NCBI GenBank assembly: GCA_007026445.1
Contig: VDMD01000002.1
Location: 3,410,001 to 3,474,000, forward strand
Origin: Schizophyllum amplum
Taxonomy: Eukaryota > Basidiomycota > Agaricomycetes > Agaricales > Schizophyllaceae
Reading direction: 5' to 3'
DNA length: 64,000 nucleotides
The translations under genes were made by a program, and so were the position numbers. This document shows positions 49,368 through 59,772 of this stretch, piece by piece. Below the pieces are notes generated by a model, which was not told where the DNA came from, made no database searches, and saw nothing but the letters and a program-made list of their open reading frames with translations. How positions within the stretch are numbered: position 1 is the first letter of the stretch; each line of letters opens with the position of its first letter.

Positions 49368-51030
49368 ATGAGACTGGGCGCTACACTATGGGAGGCTTTG
49401 CTGGCAGTCGTTGCGGCGACCGAGGACTTTGACCCGCGGTCGTATTCGAAGCAGCGGGCGACGTGCAAGGCGACGAAGGGCGACGAGGGCGACAAGGTCG
49501 TGGATATCACTATGAGTGAGTGGATAGTTGCACGGTGCAGCATATGCTGACCATGACTCCACAGGTTATGTGGATGTCACACCGAGTGCGAAGCATACCC
49601 TGCTCCTTGTCCATGGGTGGCCGAGTCTCTGGACGACTTTGTCGTACCAGATCAAAGAGTTCCAGTTATGTTCGGCGAGTGAGAGGCATCTGTATCGTTA
49701 CTGACGGTTTGGCAGAACGACTACCGCTTGACTGCACCTGATCACCGTGGCTTTGGGCAGTCGACGCACCCAGGGGATGTTCAGTCGTCTGGAACACTGC
49801 AGTACCTGGTAGGAGACATGGTATGTGTCCTTGAACACGCAGGCGTACGACCGCCACTTGTGTCGGGTAAGCCTACTCTCCGATTTCTAGTAGTTTACTG
49901 CTCTCTCTCTCACCTTCTAGCCACGACTGGGGCTCCGCTGTGTGCTACGAGGCCGCGCGCTCCCAGCCTCATATCTTCACCGCAGTCGTCGGTGCGGCGG
50001 TTCCGTACATGCCCGTTGCCGGGGACGCGTTCGCGCCCGTCGCGGCGCTCGTACCGCTGCTGCCAAAGCTCGCATACAACGTGTACTTTGCGGATGATAC
50101 GAGCATCACGGTGGCGGAGCTGAACCTGGACGTGCAGCGCACCCTCCATGGTACGCTGCGACAGAAGAGCAACCCGCCATTGGATGACTTCCTAACGTAC
50201 ACTAACACGCTTATGGGAGCGTTGAAGGACTTAGATGCGGAGGTGAGTCAGTTCATTTCGATAGAGATGTGACCGATGAAGGACAGATATCGCCCATTCC
50301 TTTCTTTACCGCCGACGGAGAGGGTACTTCGTGGAGCACTTCAGCCTGTAGAAGTTTGACGACAGTGCGTAATCTTAGCGTGCTGGGTGAGAGCTTGTAT
50401 TGATCGATGTCTGGCTCTACTACAATTCTACACAAATCCGATATGCTAGAGGATGCTGATTGCGTTGCAGAACCGCCTCGCCGCGTGGGAGTTCGCTCAT
50501 AACCAGGGCAACTTCACCATTGGCCCGCAACCGGCACTGTCCATCCTCCCGAGTGACGTGAGTGCGGCGATTCGTGCCACAAAATGCACTCAACTTACAT
50601 CACGCTCCATTAGGACCCCGTCGCGGACTGGGTCAAGGCAGCCGCGCTTCCATATTCCGCAGACTTCTTGCCGAACTTGAAGACGACTGTGGGCACCGGG
50701 TCGCACTGGCTCCATCTAGAGAATACCGTTGATTTCAACCGCGAGCTGCAGGCGTGGCTCGAGGAGACCCCGGAGAGTATGTCCGGGACGACGAAGGAGC
50801 AGTTTGTGGACGAGTTCCAGGTCAAGTGCAGATGTGCGCAGGGCTGGAACTACGAGTCACGTAAACCACCATCCACTATGCACGATATTCATGTATGCAT
50901 TGTCAGCTTGATGCCGGGATCCTTCGCGCCACAAAGTCTGACTGCAGAAGTCTTGCACTACTTGTACTGCCAGTGGTGCGCAGCTTCGATCTGGCAATCC
51001 TTTACAGGTACGCCGGACGTATACCCGTGA
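49368..51030 (+). pseudogene. Epoxide-hydrolase (alpha/beta-hydrolase) pseudogene
   Basis: Recognisable pieces of a soluble epoxide hydrolase occur in order: the oxyanion-region HGWPSLW, PDHRGFGQSTHP, and the nucleophile-elbow region SG-HDWGSAV. Cap and C-terminal parts follow (NRLAAWEFAHNQGN, DPVADWVKAA, and TGSHWLHLENT with the catalytic His). Reading breaks in at least three places. At ~49861-49920 the donor phase does not fit the conserved GHDWG. At ~50322 the frame shifts inside ADGE/RYFVEHFSLQKFDD. Three codons before KFDD (50348-50350) a TAG replaces the expected Gln. The junction near 49676 works only with a GC donor. The end is uncertain. The gene is probably a recently lost copy unless these are sequence errors. 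Confidence 0.75.
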
Positions 51031-51240
51031 TATAACGACGCTTTGAGCTCTCTTCAGACAATATATCCTTACTAGTGCTCGAGAGTCGAGACCTACATCG
51101 GGTTCGACCCGGACACGGTTCATCGCGCACTTTGCCAGGGTTCGAGTAGCGATTATTCATGATTACATAGGCGCGTATCTATACGATCTGCTACATGTGG
51201 TCGTTTGGTAGTACAGTGTTGGTTCATACATGTCTATACA

Positions 51241-52221
51241 CTACTTCTTCTTGTACAGGCTTCGGTACGCTTCAAGCTCGATCCCGATAGCGCGTCCACG
51301 AGCGACAAGCGTCTCCGAGAGCCCATCCCGCGCGGTAATCTTCACGGATCGAAGTTTACTGCGGCCCCCCTCATGACGCTTTTCAAGCGCTTCCAGGAGG
51401 TAGGCGGGTTCAATGTTGTCGGCGTTCCGCAGGACAAGCTTCTTTAGGCTGAAGAGCCAGAGCTTATGAGGGAGGACGCAGAGGAGCTCGGCCTCAACGT
51501 AGGCATTCGTATGCAGGAAGAGAGAGACAAGATTGCCAGCCGCCGACGATCGGAGGTAATTTGTGAGGCCAGCTCTGTAGCAGCACTTCATGGAGAGGAC
51601 CGCCATTGTAAGCTTTCCCGACTCCCCGGCCCTTGTAAGAAAGTCATAGACGGCCTTTTCGAACGCTCCGGTCGACTTTCCAGGACGCAATATGCTGGCT
51701 CTCTTGAGGTCCGGTACATGCAGGACGTTCAAGAGTTTCGTGAGCTCTGCTTGTTCGTCTGGATCGCTGTTGTTGCCGTTGAAGTTCACCGCCTCGAGGC
51801 GAGGTGCCTCCACGGCCTTCGGGAGGTCCGGTTCGTCCGACTTGTATACGATACCGACGTTGATGGAGTAGGGCTTCCCCTTCCGGCGCAGGATGCGAAT
51901 GCACTCCACAATTTCGTGCGCGGTACCACGTCCTAGCAGCCGACGAGACGACGCGCAGTAGTAGAGGCCGGATTCCGACGTCGGGCATGTAGCGAGTGTA
52001 GCGGGTGTCGCTATAGCTATAATGAGCGACGGCACAATAGCTGGTGGCTATGGTTGACTTACACTCATACGCTGTGCGCTTGCCACTCGAGCCCACGGCG
52101 CTGTCGCGACTGTAGGGTGACGATACATGATGGTTACTGTCGGGCGGTACGTAAGCAGAAGGACATTGCACACGACGAAGTTCACTCACGAACTGGTGCT
52201 CGTCTTCTTGTCAGCTGGCAT
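51241..52221 (-). CDS. Unknown protein, LRR-like C-terminal half
   Basis: Exons 52190..52221, 52063..52136 and 51241..52016 (introns of 53 and 46 nt) give 293 aa. The second acceptor can also be read six bases later, giving 291 aa. I recognise no named domain. The C-terminal ~150 residues have Leu-rich spacing like that after basidiomycete F-boxes: PRLEAVNFNGNN, LVSLFLHTN, LFSLKKLVLRNADNI, and LLEALEKRH---KLRSVKI. There is no F-box. The N-terminus is short and polar (MPADKKTSTSS). A TATATAAG box lies 76 bp upstream. The splice path restores a single frame, supporting a real gene. Confidence 0.65.
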
Positions 52222-52296
52222 CTTGCTATCCACTTGTCGGCGATTGAGGAGAAAGGAGAGGAGTTGAGTTATGTAGAGTCCGGGTCGCCATCGTGT

Positions 52297-52304
52297 CTTA
52301 TATA
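52297..52304 (-). promoter_or_regulatory. TATA box of the unknown minus-strand gene
   Basis: TATATAAG on the minus strand, 76 bp upstream of the start at 52221. Confidence 0.55.
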
Positions 52305-52799
52305 TGCACTGGCGCAAAGGCCACAAAACCAGCTCATTGGGTCATCAGTTTGTGGCCGGACAAACACCACGTGCATACCTTCCATTGTTGGGTAGGACCA
52401 GCGCTAGAAGCAATGACGAAGGACGAAGGCCTCGGGACGACGCGCGTATATGTGCGAAGCCTCTCGACGACACAGCTCGTAACCACCGAGTGCTTCGGGA
52501 AGCCCTCAGAGCCGGCTTCGTGTGCCTACGGGGACCAAGCTGAGCGTGCTGCTCATTGGCTGATTTCCATATCACTTACCAATACGCCATAAAACTCACC
52601 AGCAGCTGTGTCGTGCTTGGTCCTACCGCAGCACCGCGTGCTTCTGACAATAGAGACATCAAGGTCACAGCGCAGGAGGCAGTGCGGCATCAGCGTCCAC
52701 GCGGCCAACTCGAGGCATCGGCATCGGCGTGAATTATGGAACAATGGGTGATTGCCATAAATGGACACAATGCAGCCGGACGCCGGCCGGGCCGAATCA

Positions 52800-54560
52800 T
52801 ATACGACCCATAATAAAAGGCGACGGCATTTTCTCTCAAACCCCCATCATCGTCGGACGCAGCGCCCAACTGAACTGCCAAGAACGCCTTGACGTGAAAC
52901 CTTCGAGAGGGTTTTATAACCCTCTGAGAGTTGCTAGGCATGAGTAGTGATGCAGCGTGTTTGGTAGACGGGTCGCCACTGCGGTCGCTGCCGAAGCTGC
53001 CGGGTAGGCAGTTAGCCAGCGACGGCGAGACCTGTCCTCGGGGAGGGCTCACCGTGGATGCTTCCGGGACATCAGGGGCCTTCAAGCCTCTGGGACTGGT
53101 TGCAGAAGCGGTGGGTGGGCCTGCGTCCATACAGGCGAGCGCCTGGCGCTGAAGCCGCCCATTGTCCTCTTTCGAGGTCGGTGTGTGGTGGACGTGTCTT
53201 GCGTCTTCCTGCCGCCCGAGTTGTGCACTGTCGATGCCTTACGCACTCGTGCGAAGGGCGGAGATTGCGTGCAATTCGTGGCGTCGAAAGGCTTCGGTGC
53301 GGGCGTCGCAGGCGGTTCCTAGTAGCTGTCTGCCTTCATCGGCGCTCAGCGAGCGGTCCCGCGTCTGCGATGCTCACGTCGTTGCTGATCGGCACGGACG
53401 AAAATCTTTGGAATTCTTTCTTGTCCTTCCAGGACTTGCTTCTCTCGTTGTTGAACGACGCAGCGCCCAACCAACCACCCACAGCGCCATCAGATGTCGG
53501 CTCGTCAGGCCAGGCCGCGAGGCTGGTCGAATAGTGTTGGGCCAGAACGTGATGCCCTTGTGGCATCCGGGCACGGCGCGGTGGTGGGGGGTCGACGCTG
53601 CCGTCGCTGCCGAAGCTGTCGGGTAGGCAGCCTAGCCAGCGGCGGCGAGACCTCTGTTCGTATGGGCTCATCGTCGACGTGGCTGGGGCTCGGGAGCTCT
53701 CTGGGCAACTGGGCATCAGTCGCGAACACGGTGAGTGGGCCGGTGTCCATCGTAGATGAGCGCTTGACGTTGAAGCTGCTTGTCGTCCTCACTCGAGGTC
53801 GGCATGCGGTGGACGTGTTATGTGCTCTACTACTACCTCGGGTACGTGCTGCCGCTGAAGTCGTCTGCTGACGCGGACGGCGGAATCGGTGGTGCACATC
53901 CGCGGCGTCGTCTGGGCTTTGACGTTTGAGCGTCACAGGTGGCTCCCAGTAGCTGTTCACCTTCGGTGGCGCACAGCGAGCGGTCCCGCGTCTGCGATGC
54001 TCACGTCGTCGCTCGTCGACGCGGACGAAAATATTTGGGATCTTTTTCTGTCCTTTCAGGACATGCGGATCTCTCTGCTTTTCTCATCGTCCGACGCAGC
54101 GCCCAACTGAACTGCCAAAAACGGCTTAGACATGAAACCTTCCAGCAGGTTTGTGCAAGTCGGCTGCTTCTGGTGGTCGGCTGCACTACTACAACCCTCG
54201 ACGAATGGTTGTTAGGCATGAGCAGTGCGAAGTGTTTGGTAGATGGGTCGCCATCGCGGTCGCTGCTGAAGCTGTCGGGTGGGCAGCCTAGCCAGCGGCC
54301 GCGAGACCTGTCCTCGGGAGGGCTCATCGTGGATGTTGCCAGGGCGCAGGGGCCATGAGCCCTTGAGACTGGTTGCAGAAGCGGTGGGTGGGCCTGTGCT
54401 CATCGTGGCCCAGGTATTGGCGTCGTCATCGTGGGTGTGCTCCGGATGCTGTCTAGGCGGCGGATAGATGCGCGTCTGCGGCGGCGCGCTATGCCTGGTC
54501 ATCAAAGACGACAATCTTTGGAATTTTCTTCAGTCCGTTCTTGGGCTTCTCGTTAGGTGC
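52800..54560. repeat. Array of three diverged ~630-bp tandem repeats
   Basis: Landmarks recur with ~600-660-bp spacing. GACGCAGCGCCCAAC occurs at about 52856, 53457 and 54093. GCCAGCG-CGGCGAGACCT occurs at about 53015, 53635 and 54291. The block GAGCGGTCCCGCGTCTGCGA followed by TGCTCACGTCG occurs at about 53351 and 53978. GAAGCGGTGGGTGGGCCTG occurs at about 53107 and 54376. Copies are ~75-85% alike by eye, with indels. No continuous coding frame spans a unit on either strand. It may be an old tandem duplication or a satellite-like array. Confidence 0.75.
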
Positions 54561-55381
54561 AGTAGCGCCGGCTGGTTTGGTGCAGATAATAGATGCGCTT
54601 TAGGTGGATTCTTATTACATAGACTTCTAGGGGGATATAATATATTTACAGGATTGAAGCTGGACGGTGTACCCCGGAAGTAAGTACTCAATCAAGAGTG
54701 AACGCAAATTGAAGCGGCCCTCGGCATTTTCCGAGTCGGCGTCATCGCAACAAACACGACCAAAGAGTTGTCTGCATTCCTTCCCTTCTACCGTCATAAC
54801 CGTTGAAATCAAGATAGCAATTTTATCGTGGCTCTTTCTTCGCAGATATATAACAGCCGCTGCAGATTGAAGCTCACTACGAATCAGGAATGCGCGTGAG
54901 GCATCAAGGTCACAGAATGATTCAGATCATTTTAGCGAGTCTTGGTTCTCAGTGGCAGGCGGCACGGCGCCCAGTCGACGAAACGATGGCTGATAATCCA
55001 CGCTTCAAGCGCAGCGTCAAGCTTCATGAAGTGAGGTAGTAAGATCTCGAGAGGACTTGCAACGGTGTGTGTTCGTGAGATTCAGAAGCTTCATTCAATT
55101 GACTAGCCATCACAGGCTCGACTCTCATAACCGGGATTAGAGGTGGCGCCAGGTGCATCCCGAGGCGCGCGGTGTCCGTTCCCCGCATTCTCAGCGCGCT
55201 CGAATACAGACGCACCCCACGTGCCCTTGGTGGGGGGCGAGACCGGGATCACTGCCATGATCGCCTCCTACTTCAACTCGAGATGACCCGCGTCTTTCCC
55301 AACTCCTTCATTCCCGCTCTCGCGAGGACGTAGCGCATCCTTCGCTCACTTCGCAGAGCTTAGGCAGCGCACCTCACGATC
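54561..55381. other. Intergenic before the GH5 gene, nothing recognised
   Basis: About 820 bp without a supported gene. It includes the promoter of the glucanase gene; no TATA box is obvious. Confidence 0.5.
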
Positions 55382-57675
55382 ATGACGAGCAACGACTCCC
55401 CAACCCTCGCTCAGAGTCACGAATCACTGGATCCACCACGACCCTTCCTCGACACTCCACGGGAGTCAGCATATGGAAACGCGTCCAATCGGTCGTCCTA
55501 TGTAGACAGCCCACTCGTGGACGCCTCAACCAAGGAGGCTGGCGGGATGGTAGCTCACGCGACATCGATTAGGCGGAAGCTTGTGTGGGCGCTAGGCGGC
55601 GTCGCCGCACTCGCCGTCATCCTCCTCGCCATCCTCCTCCCCCTCCACTTCACAGGCCATCTCGGATCCAGCGGCGAGCCGAAGGGCGCGGCGGTCTCCA
55701 GCAGTGGCAGTGGCGAGGGGGGCGACGTGCCTGGCGAGGCAGACCCGGCATCACCGGAAGGCCTGACCAGCGGAGGGAACGGAACTATGCTCACGCTGGA
55801 CAGTGGCGAGGAGCTCATGTACATCAATCCGTTCGGCGGGTATTGGGCGTATGATCCCGAGGATCTGTATGGGAGCTACGGCAAGGCCAACGAGTGGACG
55901 CCGGCGCTTAATGAGACGTGGACGTGGGGCCAGGACAGGGTATTCGGGTGCGTCAGGTCTCACAACGTGCCCTGATCCTGCCTAATGCCTTGTACAGTGT
56001 GAATCTGGGCGGCCTGTTCGTTCTCGAACCCTTCATCGTGCCCGCACTGTTCCAGAAGTACGATGGTACCGTCGACGAGTGGACGCTGTACACTGCGATG
56101 GCGGGGAACGGGTCTCGAGGAGGAGATGGAGGAACATTACAACACATTCATCGTGCGTTCAAGGAATGTCCTGCCAGTCTCCACTTAACGTCGATTGCAG
56201 ACCGAGCAGGACTTTATAGAAATGGTCGGCGCTGGCCTCAACTGGATACGACTGCCCATCCCCTACTGGGCGATCCAAGGCAGTGTATGGGATGGAGAAC
56301 CATTCCCGGACGGCCTGTGTTGGAAGTTCGTCGCCCGCTCTTCCTCAAGCGCTCCATCTCATCTGCTGCAGGTATATCCTCCGTGTCATCTCCTGGGCGC
56401 GCAAGTACGGTATCCGCGTCAACATCGACGTGCACGCCGTCCCTGGGTCACAGAACGGCTACAACCACTCGGGGAAGCTCGGGCAGGTCAACTTTCTCAA
56501 CGGCGCCATGGGCATGGCGAACGCGCAACGGCTGCTCGAATATAATCGGATCCTGATGGAGTTCTTCGCGCAGGAGGAGTACCGCAACGTCGTGGTCATG
56601 TTTGGCATCATCAACGAGCCGCTGCTGGCGCGGATTGGTCGACAGACGTTGAACAGCTTCTTCTTTCAGAGCTACAGCGAGATCCGTAACGACATCACCG
56701 GTGTTGGCGAGGGCCACGGTCCGTACGTGGTCATTCACGATGGGTTTGGGTCCACCGGTGCGTGGGTGGGTACGTTTGACGGCGCGGATCGCATGATCTT
56801 GGATACGCACCCGTACTTCGCGTTCAGCGGCAGTGCGAACAACGCCCCTATCGCCACTGGCATGGAACTTGAAGACGCGGGTGGTGTCTGGCCACTGCAG
56901 GCGTGCAACGCGTGGGGCCCGATGATGAATAGATCGTACGTCGCCTCCTTGTCCATCGGTGTGCCCGCCTCTTACACGAATCTCCCAGAAACACCAACTT
57001 CGGTGTCACTGTCGCGGGCGAGTTTAGCTGCGGCTACAACGACTGCGGCCTCTTCGTGCGCGGCGTCGGCAACGGGGCCATGTACGGCGGCGACTGCAGC
57101 CTCTTCGAGGACGCCAGCCAGTGGAACGCGACGCTCAAAGCGGGCATCAAGACCTTCATCATGGCCAGCATGGACTCCCTCAACGACTGGTTCTTCTGGA
57201 CGTGGAAGATCGGCAACTCGACCGCGGGCCACGTCCAGGCGCCGCTCTGGTCCTACAAGCTCGGGCTGCTGGAAGATTACGTCCCCAGGGACCCGCGCAC
57301 GGCGCGCGGGGCCTGTTTGATGGCAACTTTGCGCCGTGGGCGACGGGCGGGGCGGGTGCGGGGGACCTGTCGTCGACGTATCCGTGGCCGCCAGCGACGA
57401 TCAACAACGTAGCGGGGGCGGGGGCGCCGGCGACGGCGCTTCCGACATATACGGCGACGGCGGCGGTGCCGACGTTGACTGCGAGCGCCAGCTTTTCTGA
57501 TGCGCGGGGAGTGGGCGGAGGGGACGTGGATGGCTGGTATGCGACGGGCGACAATGCACCTGCGGTGACGGCAGTCGCGGGCTGTGTGTACCCGGACCCG
57601 TGGGACGCTCTCGAGGTTGCACTGCCTGCTACGACATGCGATGACGGTACAGCCTCTACTATCACTGCGGCATAG
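55382..57675 (+). CDS. Membrane-anchored GH5 exo-beta-1,3-glucanase with two apparent frameshifts
   Basis: Cell-wall beta-1,3-glucan hydrolase, type II membrane form (exgD-like). Exons are 55382..55947, 55998..56152, 56201..56325, 56372..56935 and 56989..57675, about 700 aa in all. The N-terminal ~60 residues are cytoplasmic and polar, followed by a TM segment (VWALGGVAALAVILLAILLP), a Ser/Gly linker, and the GH5_9 core. VNLGGLFVLEPF, GLNWIRLPIPYWAI, the acid/base Glu in FGIINEPLL, and the nucleophile Glu in VAGEFSCGYND are all present. The C-terminal Thr/Ala-rich part ends in a conserved GWYATGDNAPA / GCVYPDPWDAL block. Two one-base shifts break the frame: near 56110 (before LEEEMEEHYNTF) and near 57315 (before FDGNFAPWATGG). 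Either the gene is newly disabled or the sequence has errors; the core motifs are undamaged. Confidence 0.85.
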
Positions 57676-58217
57676 GATGTCTCGCGTGAAGGGGGCGCTC
57701 ATGTCGACAGACAGTCACGAACTGATTGATGGTTTGGGTAGTGCGTGTATTATCTTATTTTTGGGCTGGAGGGACGAGTTCACCTTACTTATGTGGTGGC
57801 ATGCGACGCTCGCTCTATGATACCGATGGGCTGCACAGAGAGGATTAATCATGTATGATATTTGTTCGTATTTACAACAGGCGCACTGCGCTTCATGGGG
57901 AACGTGATAATCACGTGTGAGATGTTCAACTTTGAGCCCATCCCTCAGGCAGAGGCGTCGATAGCTTCGTTCGCGTGTCTTTCCATTCTCTACTACGTAG
58001 TAGAAATACACGAAGAAGAGATTGACAAGGTCTCAAAGCGCTCAACGTCGCGCGACTTCCGAATCCCTCCCTCACGCGGGGCCTGACGTCGCGCTCCCGT
58101 TCTGCTCTGCTGGACGCCTTCAGATTGTCAGACGTCCTGCGCTGTCTTCCAGAATAGCATATGGCAGACGCTCATCCAGACCTAGAGTTGTTGTTGAGTC
58201 AGCTCATCCCGCCATTG
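57676..58217. other. Convergent intergenic region, nothing recognised
   Basis: 542 bp between the glucanase and prenyltransferase 3' ends; no supported frame or repeat. Confidence 0.5.
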
Positions 58218-59363
58218 TCAGACGCGCGATAGACGCACGAGATACCACCCGAACGACCGTTGATCTGCCTGCTGCGAGTGATCCTTGGTGAACGACGCAG
58301 CCGTTACAGCTGCTAATGAATACACCGCCATGCAAAGAGCGAGAGGCGGGTGCCACATATAGATCAGTACGGTCGTCCACATGAACAAAAGCGCCGACAG
58401 AGACCAGCGGGCTAGCCACTGTGGCATTATCATGGGAAGTGTCTGCCTGCCTATAGCGGCATCTCCTTCGCGGTCTCGAAAGTCCTGCGCGTGGCCCTTG
58501 GATGGCGTATAAGAGGCGGACATGACGGTGCCAAGGAGGTGAAAGGCTCACCGTCGTCGCAAATATTAGTCCGGTCGTAATGATCACCCGTAAGGTCGGC
58601 GCAGAAGGATATTGACCGTGGGCTGAGTATGTACGTCAGTGAGGCGTACTTTGAGAGCGTCAAGGATTGCGGACTCGCCCATGCACGTAATCATTCCGAA
58701 GAGAAAACACATGTATCCGCAGCCGCCCATGACAGACTTGAGGTACCACCAGCGAGCACAATTCCCCTCGTTGTAAGCCGTCGAGCCAGCAAGATAGACG
58801 ACGCTGAGAACAAGTAGTCCCTGTCTCCAGCTATAGAGTATGGCGACGAGTACGACAGCAAACTGGAGCAACCGAGCGTCGTCGGCCGTTATTTGGCCAG
58901 ACGGTATAGGCCTACTCGGCTTCGAGAGCCTGTCCTCGTGCTCGCCAACCACCTGAAGCAGCGTTCGTCAACAACAGAAGGGAACAGCGCCGACTTGCAT
59001 ACCTGGTTACTGATCTAAATAAACATGTCAGGCGTGAACTGTAGTGCACGAAGTGGTTCATCGTACATCGAAAGCCAAGATATGAAGAAACACCCAGAAA
59101 AATCCGGTCAAGAATGCGTTCACGTCCGTTTGGCCAGCCAGGGCAAAGCTCATCATTGGCTTTGTCACAACGTCAGTCCTGTTGATGTGTACAGAGCCAA
59201 CGCGCGGCGCAAAGCAAGAGCTTACCACAGGTATAAGCACGGTCCCGATATCGCTCTTGAGAAATAAATAGGCGAGGAGTGCGATTTTCAAGGAAACGTC
59301 CAGAAGGCGACGAGTCCCTGAAAGCCCCAGCGGTGAATCATGAGCGGCGAAGTCACCAGGCAT
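58218..59363 (-). CDS. UbiA-family membrane prenyltransferase
   Basis: Transfers a prenyl chain to an acceptor inside a membrane; acceptor unknown. Six exons (59226..59363, 59067..59159, 59003..59014, 58679..58952, 58552..58622, 58218..58496) give 288 aa. Both Asp-rich motifs are present. The first, N-x3-D-type, is assembled as ISNQ plus VVGEHEDRLSKPSRPIPSG; the second is HAQDFRDREGDAAIGRQTLP. Several hydrophobic helices are seen (FWVFLHILAFD, LLQFAVVLVAILYS, LLFMWTTVLIYMW). Only a 12-nt microexon supplies ISNQ. The fourth intron (58623..58678) must use a GC-AG boundary to keep VIITTGLIFATT in frame. The start ATG is the first in frame but an upstream exon is possible. In basidiomycetes such enzymes sit in quinone or meroterpenoid pathways; no partner genes were seen here. 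Confidence 0.82.
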
Positions 59364-59772
59364 CAAAGCAGTAGGTCCGAGCAGGGAAATGCTTGGGAAA
59401 CGCAGCGAGAAGATAACCGATGCGCCGACGCTCTTATAATCTTCGACGGTGTGAGTACAGCGGCCCAAGAAGCGAGGCGAACGTAAATTCCCGGGCCTAA
59501 CGGTGGTGGGACTCTTTCAGATGTACGTCACACTCAAGATCGCCCACGATGTAGCCCATATCTGACAGCAGCTCCGAGGAGCCTCAGTCGGACAGAGATC
59601 GATGTCTTTCAATTTTTACTGTGGTCGCCAAAGATCCGTCACTGTAAACGTGGTATAGAATTGCAGTAGTCCACGATGTCTACTTACAATCTATCCACGG
59701 CCGATGGCAGTCTGCAACGTCCTCGAATGTGGCAACATCCTCGAATGTGGCAACGTCCTCGAATGTGGCAGT
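59364..59772. other. Intergenic, nothing recognised
   Basis: About 410 bp between the start of the prenyltransferase gene and the 3' end of the NADH pyrophosphatase gene. It includes short direct repeats (CCTCGAATGTGGCAACGT, three times, 59728-59770) next to the stop codon. Confidence 0.5.

Noticed and set aside
49368..59363. Biosynthetic cluster (epoxide hydrolase plus UbiA prenyltransferase)
   Set aside because: The hydrolase is broken, unrelated genes intervene, and there is no polyketide synthase, terpene cyclase or P450 nearby.
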